A DNA stretch of 64,000 bases, taken from positions 496,001 through 560,000 of the forward strand of contig AP026152.1 of NCBI GenBank assembly GCA_030295235.1, given 5' to 3'. The notes beneath the pieces are model-generated. The model did no database searches and was not told where the DNA came from. It saw only the letters and a program-made list of their open reading frames with translations. This DNA comes from Fistulifera solaris (lineage: Eukaryota > Bacillariophyta > Bacillariophyceae > Naviculales > Stauroneidaceae). Shown piece by piece: positions 1 to 9,960 of the stretch (within the stretch, counting starts at the first letter, position 1; every line of letters starts with the position of its first letter). The position numbers and the translations under genes were made by a program.

Positions 1-1675
1 CAGTGTATCGGGGGACCTTCCACACTGACTATTCAAGTTTATCTTTCCAAAAATAGCAGAAAACCGATCTAAGATGAGAGCAGTTTCCTTTGGATTTTCG
101 GTAAATATAGAAACTTGCTGTGCATAAGGACCCTCTTTACCAAACTTGAGGACCTGTTCAAGACTATCGTACGGAGCGATAGGGACTAGTGGACCGAATT
201 GTTCCTCCTAAATTGTTCGTTGATTAGACCACTGATAATTGTGAAGCAATGTACAAGAAACAAAGATACTTACATGGAAGATTTCCATATTCTCACTGAT
301 GGACAAAAATAATTAGGTACTCGGAGTATACGAAAACAAATGAGCACTGTCCAGAAAAAAGAAAAAGACTTACCTGACGGGATAAAGAACAGCGGGGATC
401 ATTAATGTACTGTCGTTACCACCAATGATTTTACCACCATTTTCATTCATTACTCGCGCTCCCTTGCTCACTGCGTCTGTTAACAACGAATTCATATATT
501 GGATACGTCCTTCATTGGGAAGTGGGGTGATGTTCGAGGGGGAGGGGTTGAGCTGTGTCTTCCGCATGATTCTGCCAAGGAAGACCGACGCGTAGCGCTT
601 CTACTTTCTTCGTCAAAAGCAATGCAAAGTCTTCCGCACTTGCACGAGGCACAAAAATTAATTTCAAAGCAGTGCACCTTTGTCCATTAAAGGAAAGGCT
701 TCCCAATACGATTTCGTTCAATGCATTGTCCAGAAGCGCTTCCTTCCCACTCTCAAAGATATCCGGAAGAACGATACCCATATTATTAGCTTCCAGCTGT
801 AAAAAGACTTTAAGACGATGGGGATGTGGATGACTATGAATCAATTGATCGGCAGCCTTAGAGCCCCCGATAAATGCCAGGCCATCAATGAGGCCCGATT
901 CCATGAGGGGAGGCATGGTTTTGCGACCCGAACCCGATAGGAAATTGACAGTACCCGGCGGTAACACCTTATTGAAAGCTTCCATGGTGAGCAAATGAGC
1001 AAGGCCTCCCACAGCGGGGATCTTCATGAGAATAATGTTGCCTGTGAGCAGCGCCGGAATCATGGCGGCATAACTCTCGTTGATGGGATAATTGTAAGGC
1101 GCCAAGCACATAATGATCCCAATGGCAGCTCGACGAATGATCGCCCGAGTCGAGCCGATCGATTGCCATACTCCTTTGTACTCATCGTCGCTTTTGATGG
1201 TTTGAATGACCCGTTTGGCGAAATCAACGGTGCGATCAAATTCGGCTTCGGCATCCTTCCGATTCTTTCCAATCTCCCACATGAGCGTCGTAACAATTTC
1301 CTCTCGAACTTTCGCCAACTCTTCAAATACTGCTTCAATCGCACGGCATCGTTCCGCTAAACTCATCTGAGGCCACACGCCCATGCCTCCATCCCAAGCT
1401 TGGACGGCGACTTGCAGAACTTGTAAAGCATCCTGCGATGTGAATTGTGGCATTTTCCCTATAACTACTTTCTTGAATGGCTTGGAGCCATCTTCCAGAC
1501 AAGTGTCGGCATCCTCATCAATTTGACAGCACGCGACAACGTCTTGCCAAGGTCGTTCGGCCGTTTCTTCGAACGAGGTGGAGACCGGCGACCAAATTTG
1601 AGGAGTGACGTTCGGAGCGTCGGCAGCGCAGCTGACGCTGACGATCAATAGCGCAGCGGCAAATGTAAGCTTCAT
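1..1675 (-). CDS. GAPN-like NADP-dependent aldehyde dehydrogenase, 3' end off the window
   Basis: Aldehyde dehydrogenase most like non-phosphorylating glyceraldehyde-3-phosphate dehydrogenase (GAPN). Visible motifs are APYNYPINE (oxyanion Asn), LQLEANN (general-base Glu), FNGQRCTALK (catalytic Cys) and, after splicing, EIFHEEQFGP. The N-terminus (MKLTFAAALLIVSVSCAADA) looks like a secretory signal, unusual for a cytosolic GAPN. Two introns are clear on the minus strand: 373-296 (GTAAGT...CAG) and 273-208 (GTAAGT...TAG). Splicing gives YPVSENMEIFHEEQFGPLVP. The gene continues beyond base 1. The frame breaks at the C5 run 538-542. Removing one C joins GLPWQ to ITPLPNEG, the expected family sequence, so this is probably a sequencing indel. 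A broader ALDH function cannot be excluded. Confidence 0.9.
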
Positions 1676-2143
1676 TTCTCTGTGAGGAGCTTCTAAAGTG
1701 GATTGAAGTTATAAAGAGGGTGTATTATTGAATACCTATGGCAATGTCACCTGGCGAACGTGAAAGAATGTGAATGTTGTTGATGTGAAACAAAAGCAAC
1801 ACGTCACCATAACTTAGTGAACACGTTCAGTACATATCACTGTCGCATCGTAAGCAGTTAGTTAATCAACAAACATCAAAAGCCTTGACTATAGTTCAAG
1901 GTGTATATTACTTTTCTCATGACTAACTTCCAGTCGCGAGCTGGGTTACATTTGCTCTCCTTTTCTTCATAGTTTCTCCGCTAACATTTAATGAGGAGCG
2001 CAAGCACAAAAACAAATGACCCAACAAATTACCGTACGTTTGAATATAAACTACAAAAATATCTTACAAGCTTCAAATTAATGTCAAATTCCGGCCTTTC
2101 ACACAAATAATGCCAGACCATTTTACTGCTTGGCCCCGCAAGC
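1676..2143. other. intergenic spacer, 5' of the ALDH gene and 3' of the bestrophin gene
   Basis: About 470 bases between the start of the aldehyde dehydrogenase and the end of the bestrophin gene. It is AT-rich, and I see no conserved ORF or repeat in it. It presumably holds the ALDH promoter. Confidence 0.5.
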
Positions 2144-3430
2144 CTATAAAAACCGAACATTCCCCGACTCATCAAAAGTCGCACTTGGCTTCAAAAGCCA
2201 GCTCTCTTCCGAAACTACTTGCACAAGATTTGGATCTTCCATTCGGTGACGCAACCGATCGGCTGCGGCCATTCCATCCACATCCAGGATGGTCAAGTAA
2301 GTATCTTCAAACGCTATTTTGGCGACCGCTCTGCAAGATAGCCGACACAACGTGTCAGAACACCAGCGACCCTTGCCATAAACTTAGCATATTACTTACA
2401 AGTTGTTGAAATCATTCGCGTCGTCTCCAAAGGGATCATCCAATTCGATGGCGACTAACTCCAATCCCACAAATCCGTACGTCAAAACAAAGGCTTGACA
2501 GCAGTGCGCTATCACGGAAGAGCTGTCCCCAATCAACACAAAGGGAACCGTAAAAACATAGAAAAACAGGAACATCCGTGCCATTTGCACCAGCGGAAAG
2601 GGCACTGGTGTCATCAAAAATCCTTGTATGCCATAATAACCTCCCATAAACACATCGACACTTTGCAATAATTTATTCTCTTGATTCACTTGTAAATATG
2701 CCGGATCCGCCAGTCGCAACAGATTCGAATGAATGGTTTTACGCAATAAGTACGCCACCCGCACGGGAACTCGCATGGAAACTTCCCACTCGGACCGTTC
2801 CGCATGCGCCCACCGAGCCCCTTGCGTCATGGCCTGCACAATTTCGTCCCGCTCGATGCCATTCAATTCGGGCACTTGCCACGCCGGACACTGTGTCGTG
2901 GGATAATTGATGACCGCCATGGCCGTCCGCAGCAAAAGCAAAGAACGATACGCCACTTCGTGACGCCACGCGACGGCACTCTCGTCGATGGCCGCAATGG
3001 AAAAGACGGTCGCCGTCTGCACCAATTCTCGTGTTTCGCGGTACATGACCCCCAAATAATTGCGTGCCTCATTGTACCGTCCCAAGGCAATGTTGACCCG
3101 CGACACTAACAAAAACGCCACCACAATCGAAAGGAAGGAATGTCCTTGATTGCTGATTTCGAGGAAATGTTTCGCATTTACGAGGCTTCGATCGAAACAT
3201 GTCAAGAGAAGCGTCAGTAAAACATTGAAGATGCAATACGGTAAGACCTGAGGACGTTATGCGATCATGAGAGTCAGGAAAGTCGTCGTTTAGCAAAAGA
3301 CGAACCTCCACAAACGCACCTTCAACCAAATACTGCCGTGCAATTGACTCAACACACTCCAGTGAGATTTGGAGTCATACGATACGGTATACGCGGCAAG
3401 TGATGGTTTATGCTTGCTTGAACTCGTCAT
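2144..3430 (-). CDS. bestrophin-family anion channel
   Basis: Bestrophin (UPF0187) channel of about 381 residues. Bestrophins form pentameric chloride/bicarbonate channels. In diatoms some sit in thylakoids and feed inorganic carbon to Rubisco, but no plastid leader is visible here, so location is open. Family signatures: RVNIALGRYNEARNYLGVM after the first membrane helices, and FVGLELVAIELDDPFGDDAN near the end. Three exons on the minus strand: 3430-3320, 3247-2400 and 2330-2144, with introns 3319-3248 (GTGCGT...CAG) and 2399-2331 (GTAAGT...CAG). Splicing gives SIWLKVLPYCIFNVLL and NNLAVAKIAFEDTYL, both in frame. The start at 3430 (MTSSSKHKPS) is preferred over an in-frame ATG at 3511. The gene has no frame breaks. 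Confidence 0.9.
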
Positions 3431-3529
3431 TGATATATTTGTTTGTGTTGCGTTTTGGTATGAAAATGAAGTTACTGGAGTATTATTTGCGTTTTGCGAC
3501 AATGACAACAAATATTTTTTCGATCGGAC

Positions 3530-3840
3530 CGAAATTCTGTGAACGACAAAATGTTTTGGATCATTACGAAAAGACAGTGAGCGTTCCAGAAATTCTGGAA
3601 AAATAATTTCTGGTCAAACAGAAATTCTGCGATGGTCCAGAAATTCTGGACCAGTTTTTCTCGATCCAACCGAAATGCTGTGCACGTTCCAGAAACGCTG
3701 CAAACGGTGTTTTGGATCATACAGAAACGTGAGCACGTTCCAGAAATTCTGGAAAATGTGTTTTGGTTATCCAACGAGAGAAAGTGCACGTTCCAGAAAT
3801 TTCAGGTCATACAGAAATTCTGCGATGGTCCAGAAATGAT
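3530..3840. repeat. diverged copy of the palindrome-rich satellite
   Basis: About 310 bases repeat the motif TTCCAGAAATTCTGGAA and variants, with linker words such as TTTTGGATCA and CCGAAATGCTGTGCA that recur in the large array at 17.9-21.3 kb. Successive palindromes are about 50 bases apart. It fills most of the spacer between the divergent bestrophin and hydrolase genes. It is too diverged from the array units to be a recent copy. Confidence 0.85.
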
Positions 3841-3950
3841 CCTTATATACCAGGTACCGATAAAAACTGATGTGCACATATGCACGCATTCATTTCTTTT
3901 CATAGACTAAGAAAAGACTTAATCAAACAATATATTAATACACATTTTAT

Positions 3951-5198
3951 ATGACATCACATCCTCGAAAACAGATCCTTTTACTCCATGGCAATCGACA
4001 AACGGGGCAATTATTACTGGGGCGTATGGATCGATTCCGTCGGCGCCTCGCAAAGGAAGGTTTTGATTTGATCGCCCCCGATGCACCCTTCCCTCATCCC
4101 GAACAGGAACTCTTACGAATGTGGTGGGATCGTCAGAATGATTCGTATGAGGGGATTCATCAATCGATACAGTTACTGCAAGAAATATGGCTCGGACAAC
4201 AATTTGTCGGAATGATTGGATTTTCACAAGGAGCTCGTTTCGTCGAACTTTTGTTGCGATGGCATTTTCAAAATCCCGAGACGTCCGGCTTTTCGGGTCT
4301 CCAATTCGGAATCATGATTGCCGGATATGACGCACCTCTTCCGACCAACTGGTGTCTTTCGACAAATCACCAGCAGCTAGTGCAAATACCCACACTCCAT
4401 GTGATGGGATTACAGGATGAGCTCGTACCTCCCGAGAAAAGTCGAAAGGCGGCTACGTACTTTCACAATCCACAATTTCTGGAGCACGAAGGAGGTCATC
4501 ATGTACCGGTGCAAAGTCCGCGAGTCACAGCCTATGTGGAATTCATTCAAAACGCACTGCAACAATCAACGACACCCGAAGAAACCATTTCTACTCTCAT
4601 GCCCGACCCAGAAATAGCCGAATTGCAACGGGATGAGCTAGAAGCACTGCAAGCAATATTTCCAGAAGAATTTACTTTGCCAGACGGACTACCGCAATAT
4701 CCTATTACATTTCAAATAGCATTACCACAAACGGAGGAAGGATGGTGGCCTCCACATCCCGTTGCACTCGAGTTTACGTTTCCTCCTCAATATCCAACAG
4801 AAAGCATGCCCATCATTAATCTCCTTCACAACAACAATGTCATGGAATTTTCATCATTACAGAAAGAGCGATGTATGCAGGCAATGCATCATGCTTGTCA
4901 GCTCGAAGAAGGGATGCCTAGTGTCATGTCGTGTGTATATGCGGTCAAGGAATTGTTCGAATCGGGTGAGCTCGCGACGGCTACACATCCAGGTGCAATC
5001 GGCGAAACAGCCAGCGATCATCAAAATGACGAAACGCATGTAGAAGGGAATACAGAGAACGTCTTTCTTAGCACATGCTCCGCAGAACGGATACAGGCTT
5101 GCATCGACGAAGGATTAGAAATAGCCGAGAAAGTATTGCAAAAAGCAGCGAATGACATCGATAATATCATGGACAAAAAGGAGGACACTATCGATTGA
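3951..5198 (+). CDS. FSH1-family serine hydrolase fused to an RWD domain
   Basis: A 415-residue protein. Residues ~1-200 are an alpha/beta hydrolase of the FSH1 (family of serine hydrolases) type: LLLHGNRQTG near the N-terminus, nucleophile elbow GFSQGARF, late acid in LQDELVPPE and late His in EGGHHVPV. Residues ~220-335 are an RWD domain (LQRDELEALQAIFPEEF, then LEFTFPPQYPTESMP), a fold that binds GCN1, ubiquitin-pathway or DRG-GTPase partners. A polar helical tail follows. The stop lies within 5 bases of an Obg-family GTPase frame on the same strand, and a one-base change in the A5 run at 5175-5179 would fuse the two. Substrate unknown. The fusion is visible directly because no frame change separates the two domains. 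Confidence 0.85.
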   Translation: MTSHPRKQILLLHGNRQTGQLLLGRMDRFRRRLAKEGFDLIAPDAPFPHPEQELLRMWWDRQNDSYEGIHQSIQLLQEIWLGQQFVGMIGFSQGARFVELLLRWHFQNPETSGFSGLQFGIMIAGYDAPLPTNWCLSTNHQQLVQIPTLHVMGLQDELVPPEKSRKAATYFHNPQFLEHEGGHHVPVQSPRVTAYVEFIQNALQQSTTPEETISTLMPDPEIAELQRDELEALQAIFPEEFTLPDGLPQYPITFQIALPQTEEGWWPPHPVALEFTFPPQYPTESMPIINLLHNNNVMEFSSLQKERCMQAMHHACQLEEGMPSVMSCVYAVKELFESGELATATHPGAIGETASDHQNDETHVEGNTENVFLSTCSAERIQACIDEGLEIAEKVLQKAANDIDNIMDKKEDTID

Positions 5199-6587
5199 CG
5201 CTGGGACTCGTCGGGAAACCTTCGGCCGGAAAATCGACGTTCTTCAATGCCGCCACGGGATTTGCACGACAGCGTGGTGACAACGAAAGCTCCTTGGGAG
5301 GCGCCACGATGGCATCGCATCCATTTACGACCATTGACGCCAATATTGGGTACTGTCTCGTCCCGGCTCCAGCAGGAAGCTGTCCGGAAGAAGATTACAC
5401 TGGTGACCAAATCATTGGGTGCACACACGGCCGTGACAGTCAAGGCCGCCGACTGATCCCGGTTCTGCTGAAAGATGTAGCAGGTTTAGTGCCAGGGGCC
5501 TACAAGGGACGTGGTCGTGGTAACAAGTTTTTGAATGATTTGACGGATGCACACGTTCTCATTCACATTTTAGATGCCAGTGGTACATCCGATGAAGGAG
5601 GAAACGCGCTGGGAGAAGACTTCGACACCGGCTCCAATGGGGCTTCACATCCGCTTCATGATCTCGAATTTATCAGAAAAGAGTTAATTGAATGGGTTTA
5701 TTCGAATGTGATACAAAAGTGGGAGTCGATTCGGAGGAAAGGAAAAACGAAACTTTCGGATATGTTCAGCGGATACGGGCAGACAGAAGGCGTGACGGCG
5801 GCAGTCATTGGAGAGGTGGAGTCGTTCATGACTGCGTCGATTGGACAAGCTTATTCTTTCGACGATTTGAGCAAGTGGGATAGCGGTGATTTGCACCGTT
5901 TAGTGTCGGCATTTTTAGGTGTTCGATTCCCAGTTGTCTTGGCCTTGAATAAGATGGACCTTCCCTCAAGCAAAGAGAAGATTCGGGAGGTTCAGGAAGC
6001 TCTTCCAATTCATGGAGCACACATTGGAGTTCCCTTATCGGCAAATCAGGAAATGATTTTCGTGAAATCAACTATCGAAAGAGTTTTAGTGCGCGACTCG
6101 CGTCCAGCTACGCTACTTGAAGCAAACTCTCCCCCCTCTCGGAGTGTGGCAATGTCTAAATGAAGCAGTATTCTTGACAAACCCAATGCTTGTTTTTCCC
6201 GTCTCTGACTTTTCAACACTTTCGCCTTTGCCTGGCTTGAGAAAAATTGCTATAGAAAATTCCTCGCTACCGAGCTCTGGAATGATTAGCTGCTTGGTGA
6301 CAGCTGGTGGGAAGGCTCCGACACATTGGAATGCAGAAGATCAATTGTATCGTCCAGCAGCGTCCGGAATCTCGCTTCGTGACGTGATTGTTATGAAGCC
6401 CGGTTCGACTGTCGAAGATTTATTTTTTGTTTTGAAGCGATTAGGCGCCTTTGGAGGAGAGTTTGTGAGGGCGGAAGGAATATACGCAATAGGAGATTCT
6501 CCCAAGCAAGTTCCAAAGGGAAGAATGCTGGCTAAAGATATCCGCATCATTAAAATCATGACCAATAAAAAGGCATCTTGGCAATGA
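5169..6587 (+). CDS. Obg/YchF-superfamily GTPase with C-terminal TGS domain, Ygr210-like
   Basis: P-loop GTPase: G1 GLVGKPSAGKSTFF, G3 region KDVAGLVPGAYKGRGRGNKF, G4 ALNKMDLP. The TIDANIGYC segment and length match the archaeal/eukaryotic Ygr210c group, which has been assigned to the Obg superfamily and has no settled function. The C-terminus carries a TGS domain (LRDVIVMKPGSTVEDLFFVL). No ATG opens the GTPase frame. Adding one A to the A5 run at 5175-5179 brings ATG 5169 into frame. A second break at the C6 run 6131-6136 separates the GTPase from the TGS part; one C less gives SPPLGVWQCLNEAVF, as expected. Inferred length is 472 residues. It may instead be the C-terminal half of the upstream FSH-RWD protein. 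Confidence 0.85.
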
Positions 6588-7028
6588 ACAGATGGTTGTC
6601 AAAAGGTTCGTTGTGGTTTCTGGAGTGGTATTGATAAGCGATAAGATATTTAATCAGTTCCGATGGCATCATTTGATACAAGCAATCGGGTGTTGGTTCA
6701 CTGTTGTCCCGGTTGGGATTCAGTAAGTCAAAACTAATCTTTTCCGGGAGTAAATGAAGTTAGCGTCCGTCTGAGTCACGAGTTCTCGTTGTTGAATGTG
6801 ACAATAACTCAAAAAGTAGTCTCCATAGTTGACGTCAGCTTTTTCTGACCTCGACGGAGTGCATTTCGTCACGTTTTCTCATAAAAATGCCGTTGCAGCA
6901 GTTCTGCAAAAGAGGGAAAAGAACCAAAAGATACCATTCATTACTTTTGTCTGTTTCGTCTTGTGTTGCTGATAAAGTCACCTTATCAATAACTCTCACC
7001 AAACAGCCTTCATTTATCGGATAAAAGG
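6588..7028. other. intergenic spacer upstream of the Mpv17-family gene
   Basis: About 440 bases with no credible ORF. It contains a perfect CRE-type octamer near 6830. Nothing else stands out. Confidence 0.5.
6830..6837. promoter_or_regulatory. CRE-like palindrome TGACGTCA
   Basis: Perfect TGACGTCA about 190 bases upstream of the ATG of the Mpv17-family gene. TGACGT/ACGTCA motifs are known CO2/cAMP-responsive elements bound by bZIP factors in diatom carbonic-anhydrase promoters. That this one works is inference; a chance 8-mer is possible. Confidence 0.35.
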
Positions 7029-7847
7029 ATGACCATAAAACGAAAGCAGTGCAAGGCCTTTTTGTTTCTTTTCCTTTGCGTATGTTCCTTGCAAGGAAGC
7101 GACGCTTTTCGAGTCGGCAGCTCAGTGCTTTCTACTCCTCGTCCGGATCCAAAAAACCCAATTTTCATTGCAAGGACGCGTGGTAGGCAAGTCACCGAGC
7201 GAAGCATGCTGAGCGAGGCGTTCTTAACTGTCGAAAATTTCTACATTACTTCGCCTTATGTTGCTGCCGCCATAACTTGCGGTGTAAAAGCGTCCGCAGC
7301 CGACTTTGTTGCCCAGAAGAGACAGATTCGCAAGAGAGAAGAAGTCACCGGAAGCGTCAAGAGTACCTTTCAGAGCGCGAGAAATGTTGCCTTTCTGATT
7401 TATGGGGCCTTGTATCAAGGCATGGCTCAAGAGTTCATCTACAATGATCTCTATCCTATGTGGTTTGGGACTTCGTCGATGCCCCTAACAGTTCTAAAAA
7501 AGACGGTCTTCGACGTTTTTGTACAGACACCGTTGCTCACGCTACCCATTGCTTATTTCTTCAAAGCAATTGTATTCCAACATTCTCCCAGAGAAGCAAT
7601 CCGAAGGTATGTGGAAGACGTCACGAAAAAGGGCCTTTTACAGAAGTACGTCCTACTGTGGGCTCCCGTCCAATGCTTGACTTTTAGCGTGATTCCTCCC
7701 CATCTACGTATATCCTTCATCGCCTTTGTATCATTCTTTTGGCTGATCATCTTCTCATCGGTATCTGGAAAGCGACAAGAAATCAAGACCAGGGACAGCG
7801 ATACATGCGATCTCGTAGACGGAACGACGTGCAACATTGACGGTTAA
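7029..7847 (+). CDS. Mpv17/PMP22-family membrane protein, probably plastid-targeted
   Basis: A 272-residue member of the Mpv17/PMP22 family (peroxisomal/mitochondrial inner-membrane channel-like proteins). Family hallmarks: the central GALYQGMAQEFIYNDLYP segment, DVFVQTPLLTLPIAYFFKA, then the WAPVQCLTFSVIPPHLRISF block and the final FFWLIIFSS helix. The N-terminus MTIKRKQCKAFLFLFLCVCS continues to GSDAF|RVG, a signal peptide followed by an ASAF-like site, which suggests plastid rather than peroxisome import. The frame is open throughout, and no intron is needed. A CRE-like site lies ~190 bases upstream. Role uncertain. Confidence 0.88.
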   Translation: MTIKRKQCKAFLFLFLCVCSLQGSDAFRVGSSVLSTPRPDPKNPIFIARTRGRQVTERSMLSEAFLTVENFYITSPYVAAAITCGVKASAADFVAQKRQIRKREEVTGSVKSTFQSARNVAFLIYGALYQGMAQEFIYNDLYPMWFGTSSMPLTVLKKTVFDVFVQTPLLTLPIAYFFKAIVFQHSPREAIRRYVEDVTKKGLLQKYVLLWAPVQCLTFSVIPPHLRISFIAFVSFFWLIIFSSVSGKRQEIKTRDSDTCDLVDGTTCNIDG

Positions 7848-8327
7848 GATGAGTAAAATTACGGTTTCCCACACACAAAGAATCTTGCATTACTGGTAGC
7901 TCAAACCGGAGGCGTTCGTTCCTTGTCTCGCAACAAATTTACCAATGAAGTGGACGTGCTAATTAAAATTTTACTGGAGCCTAGGCCTAAAAGATTCATT
8001 CCCAGCTTTCTCCAGACCGCTTATCGATCCCCAAATAATTTGAAAAATCGTTGCCTCGCAACACGTTTTCCGTTCATCCACTCTAGTATTGTAGTTGTTG
8101 AAGTGTAACATAGCGGAAATTTACCTCTGCTACGACTCAGGTAGATTTCAGTCCCGAACTCGTGATTGTCACCAAATTAGATTTTTGTCGATCTCATTAT
8201 ATCTGGTCGTTAGCTCGACAGTGACGACGACAATACTTAATTTCCAGTTTAACAGAAGCCGTAGTTTGTAAAAGCGGTGGTTCAAAGCGACAAGAAAGGT
8301 TGTGAATGTTGGCTTCTCCATCTTGAA
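7848..8327. other. intergenic spacer before the ferredoxin-MBL gene
   Basis: About 480 bases between two co-directional genes. Small ORFs here have no family resemblance. I see no repeat. Confidence 0.45.
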
Positions 8328-9420
8328 ATGCAAAGCCTTTCCGCCGTCAATATCCTCCTGCTTCTGAATCTTGGCCCCATCAGCGCATTCTTTCCAGCAT
8401 CTTCCCCCGGTTTCATTCCGAAAAGAACCACGCATCTGCTTGTCAAACCTCCTCGATTGCCGGACAATGTCGATGGCGTTCTGTACGTCAACGACCAGTG
8501 TATCAACTGCGCCGCCTGTAGTCAGTTTGCACCACACAGTTTTGCACGAAGCCGAAACTTTCATGTTGTTTCCAAACAACCACAATCTGCACTGGAAATC
8601 CAACAAGCTCGACAAGCGTTACTGGCGTGTCCCGTGGCGGCGATCCGTGTCGAAACCAAAGGAGAACGGCAAAAGCGAAGCAACGATCCAGAATGGAAAG
8701 AGAGGGATCAAGAGCTCGTGAACCAATTGAGCGGAAAAAACGAGGAGGGGCTGGCGTTTCCGAGGCCTTTTCCGAACACCCGATCACGTTTGGGTCATGG
8801 TGGATACACCCAAATACGGTTCCAGTGCCATTCAAGCGGTGACTTCGTTGACCGGACCCCATGGACCCGATTACATGGTTTTGACGCACGTGGATGATAC
8901 GGCCGATCACCAAAAATGGGCCGATCGCTTCGCACCGCATCTGCAACGAATCTTTCATTCCGGCGATTTGGGTCCGCACAACTGGTTGGGTGATACGACA
9001 CTGGAGGATGTGGAAATTCTCTTGGAAGATGCTTCATCCTTGGACGAATTGACCGTATTTTCGCTGAACGGAACAAAACGGCACGTGCTAGACTGGGCAA
9101 CACTAACGGAGCCTGTTATTATTCACACCCCAGGACATTCACCCGGTAGTATTTCTCTGTTCCACAACGCCGGAGCGAGTTGCAAGATATTGTTCTCGGG
9201 CGATACGTATGCCTTTTCTACCCGCACAAATACAATGACAGGGTTCCCACGCTATGGGCATGATCGAACGTTGCAAGCCAAAACGCTCGAGAAATTACTG
9301 GATGTCAACTTCACCGTCGTAGCCCTGGGCCATGGTCACCCACGGGATTATCGCGGGATGGATCTTCAACGGCGCAACGAAGAGTTATTGCCAGCATTAA
9401 AAGAACTCCGAAACGGGTAG
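8328..9420 (+). CDS. plastid-targeted ferredoxin-metallo-beta-lactamase fusion protein
   Basis: The N-terminus MQSLSAVNILLLLNLGPISAF is a signal peptide ending in an ISAF|FPA site, hence the start at 8328 rather than 8277. It is followed by a small ferredoxin-like domain (CINCAACSQFAPHSF ... ALLACPVAAIRV) with the Cys pattern of a [3Fe-4S]/[4Fe-4S] ferredoxin. The second half is a metallo-beta-lactamase fold: LTHVDDTADH (metal motif), IIHTPGHSPGS, LFSGDTYAF and ALGHGHPRDY. Ferredoxin-MBL fusions occur in cyanobacteria and plant plastids; substrate unknown. The frame breaks between the domains. One base less around the T4 run 8768-8771 (or the C3 nearby) gives PDHVWVMVDTPKYG. Inferred length ~363 residues. 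Confidence 0.88.
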
Positions 9421-9960
9421 TGTGCGGTGTCTGTGAATAACAAACAGGCGTTCACTCCGTAGACTTGTAAAAATTCTGCAGAATACTCATGGAGGATATG
9501 GACGAACTAGGTTCTGTTAGAGGACCTCTTGGAGTGAGTGGCATCAATGGCTCTAGCTAAATCGTGGAACCAGTTTTTTTGTGGCGCGCTCTTTTTTTCC
9601 CGCAGAAGAAAATGCGGGGCAAAAGAAGCAAATGTTGCTTTCCGTTGTAGTTTTGAATCTGTCCGTTGATTTCTACGTCTTGATATTGCAATATAGTTCT
9701 TTTGTCCGTTGGTATAAGCTGATCTCTATCTATGCAAAGTACTGTATGTAAGTCGTTTGAATGATCCACTCGTTCCATTGGCGCGCACCGTTATAATTCC
9801 TCTCTTTGTTTTGCGTGGCGCGAGAGACCAATGTTTGCAACTGCACACAAAAAGAGTGCAAAACAACCACCATAAACTTATTGTCAAAAAGGAATGACAT
9901 TTTCGTCTGTTCAATTACAATTTACTTGATTGGTATTATCGAGAAAGGCAATAAATAAAA
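9421..9960. other. intergenic spacer, nothing recognised
   Basis: 540 bases between two plus-strand genes. Only short ORFs without resemblance to any family. AATAAA lies just before the next start, but I cannot tell its role. Confidence 0.4.

Noticed and set aside
8277-8327. Extended N-terminus of the ferredoxin-MBL protein
   Set aside because: The upstream Met would place a charged Cys-containing stretch before an otherwise clean signal peptide that starts at 8328.
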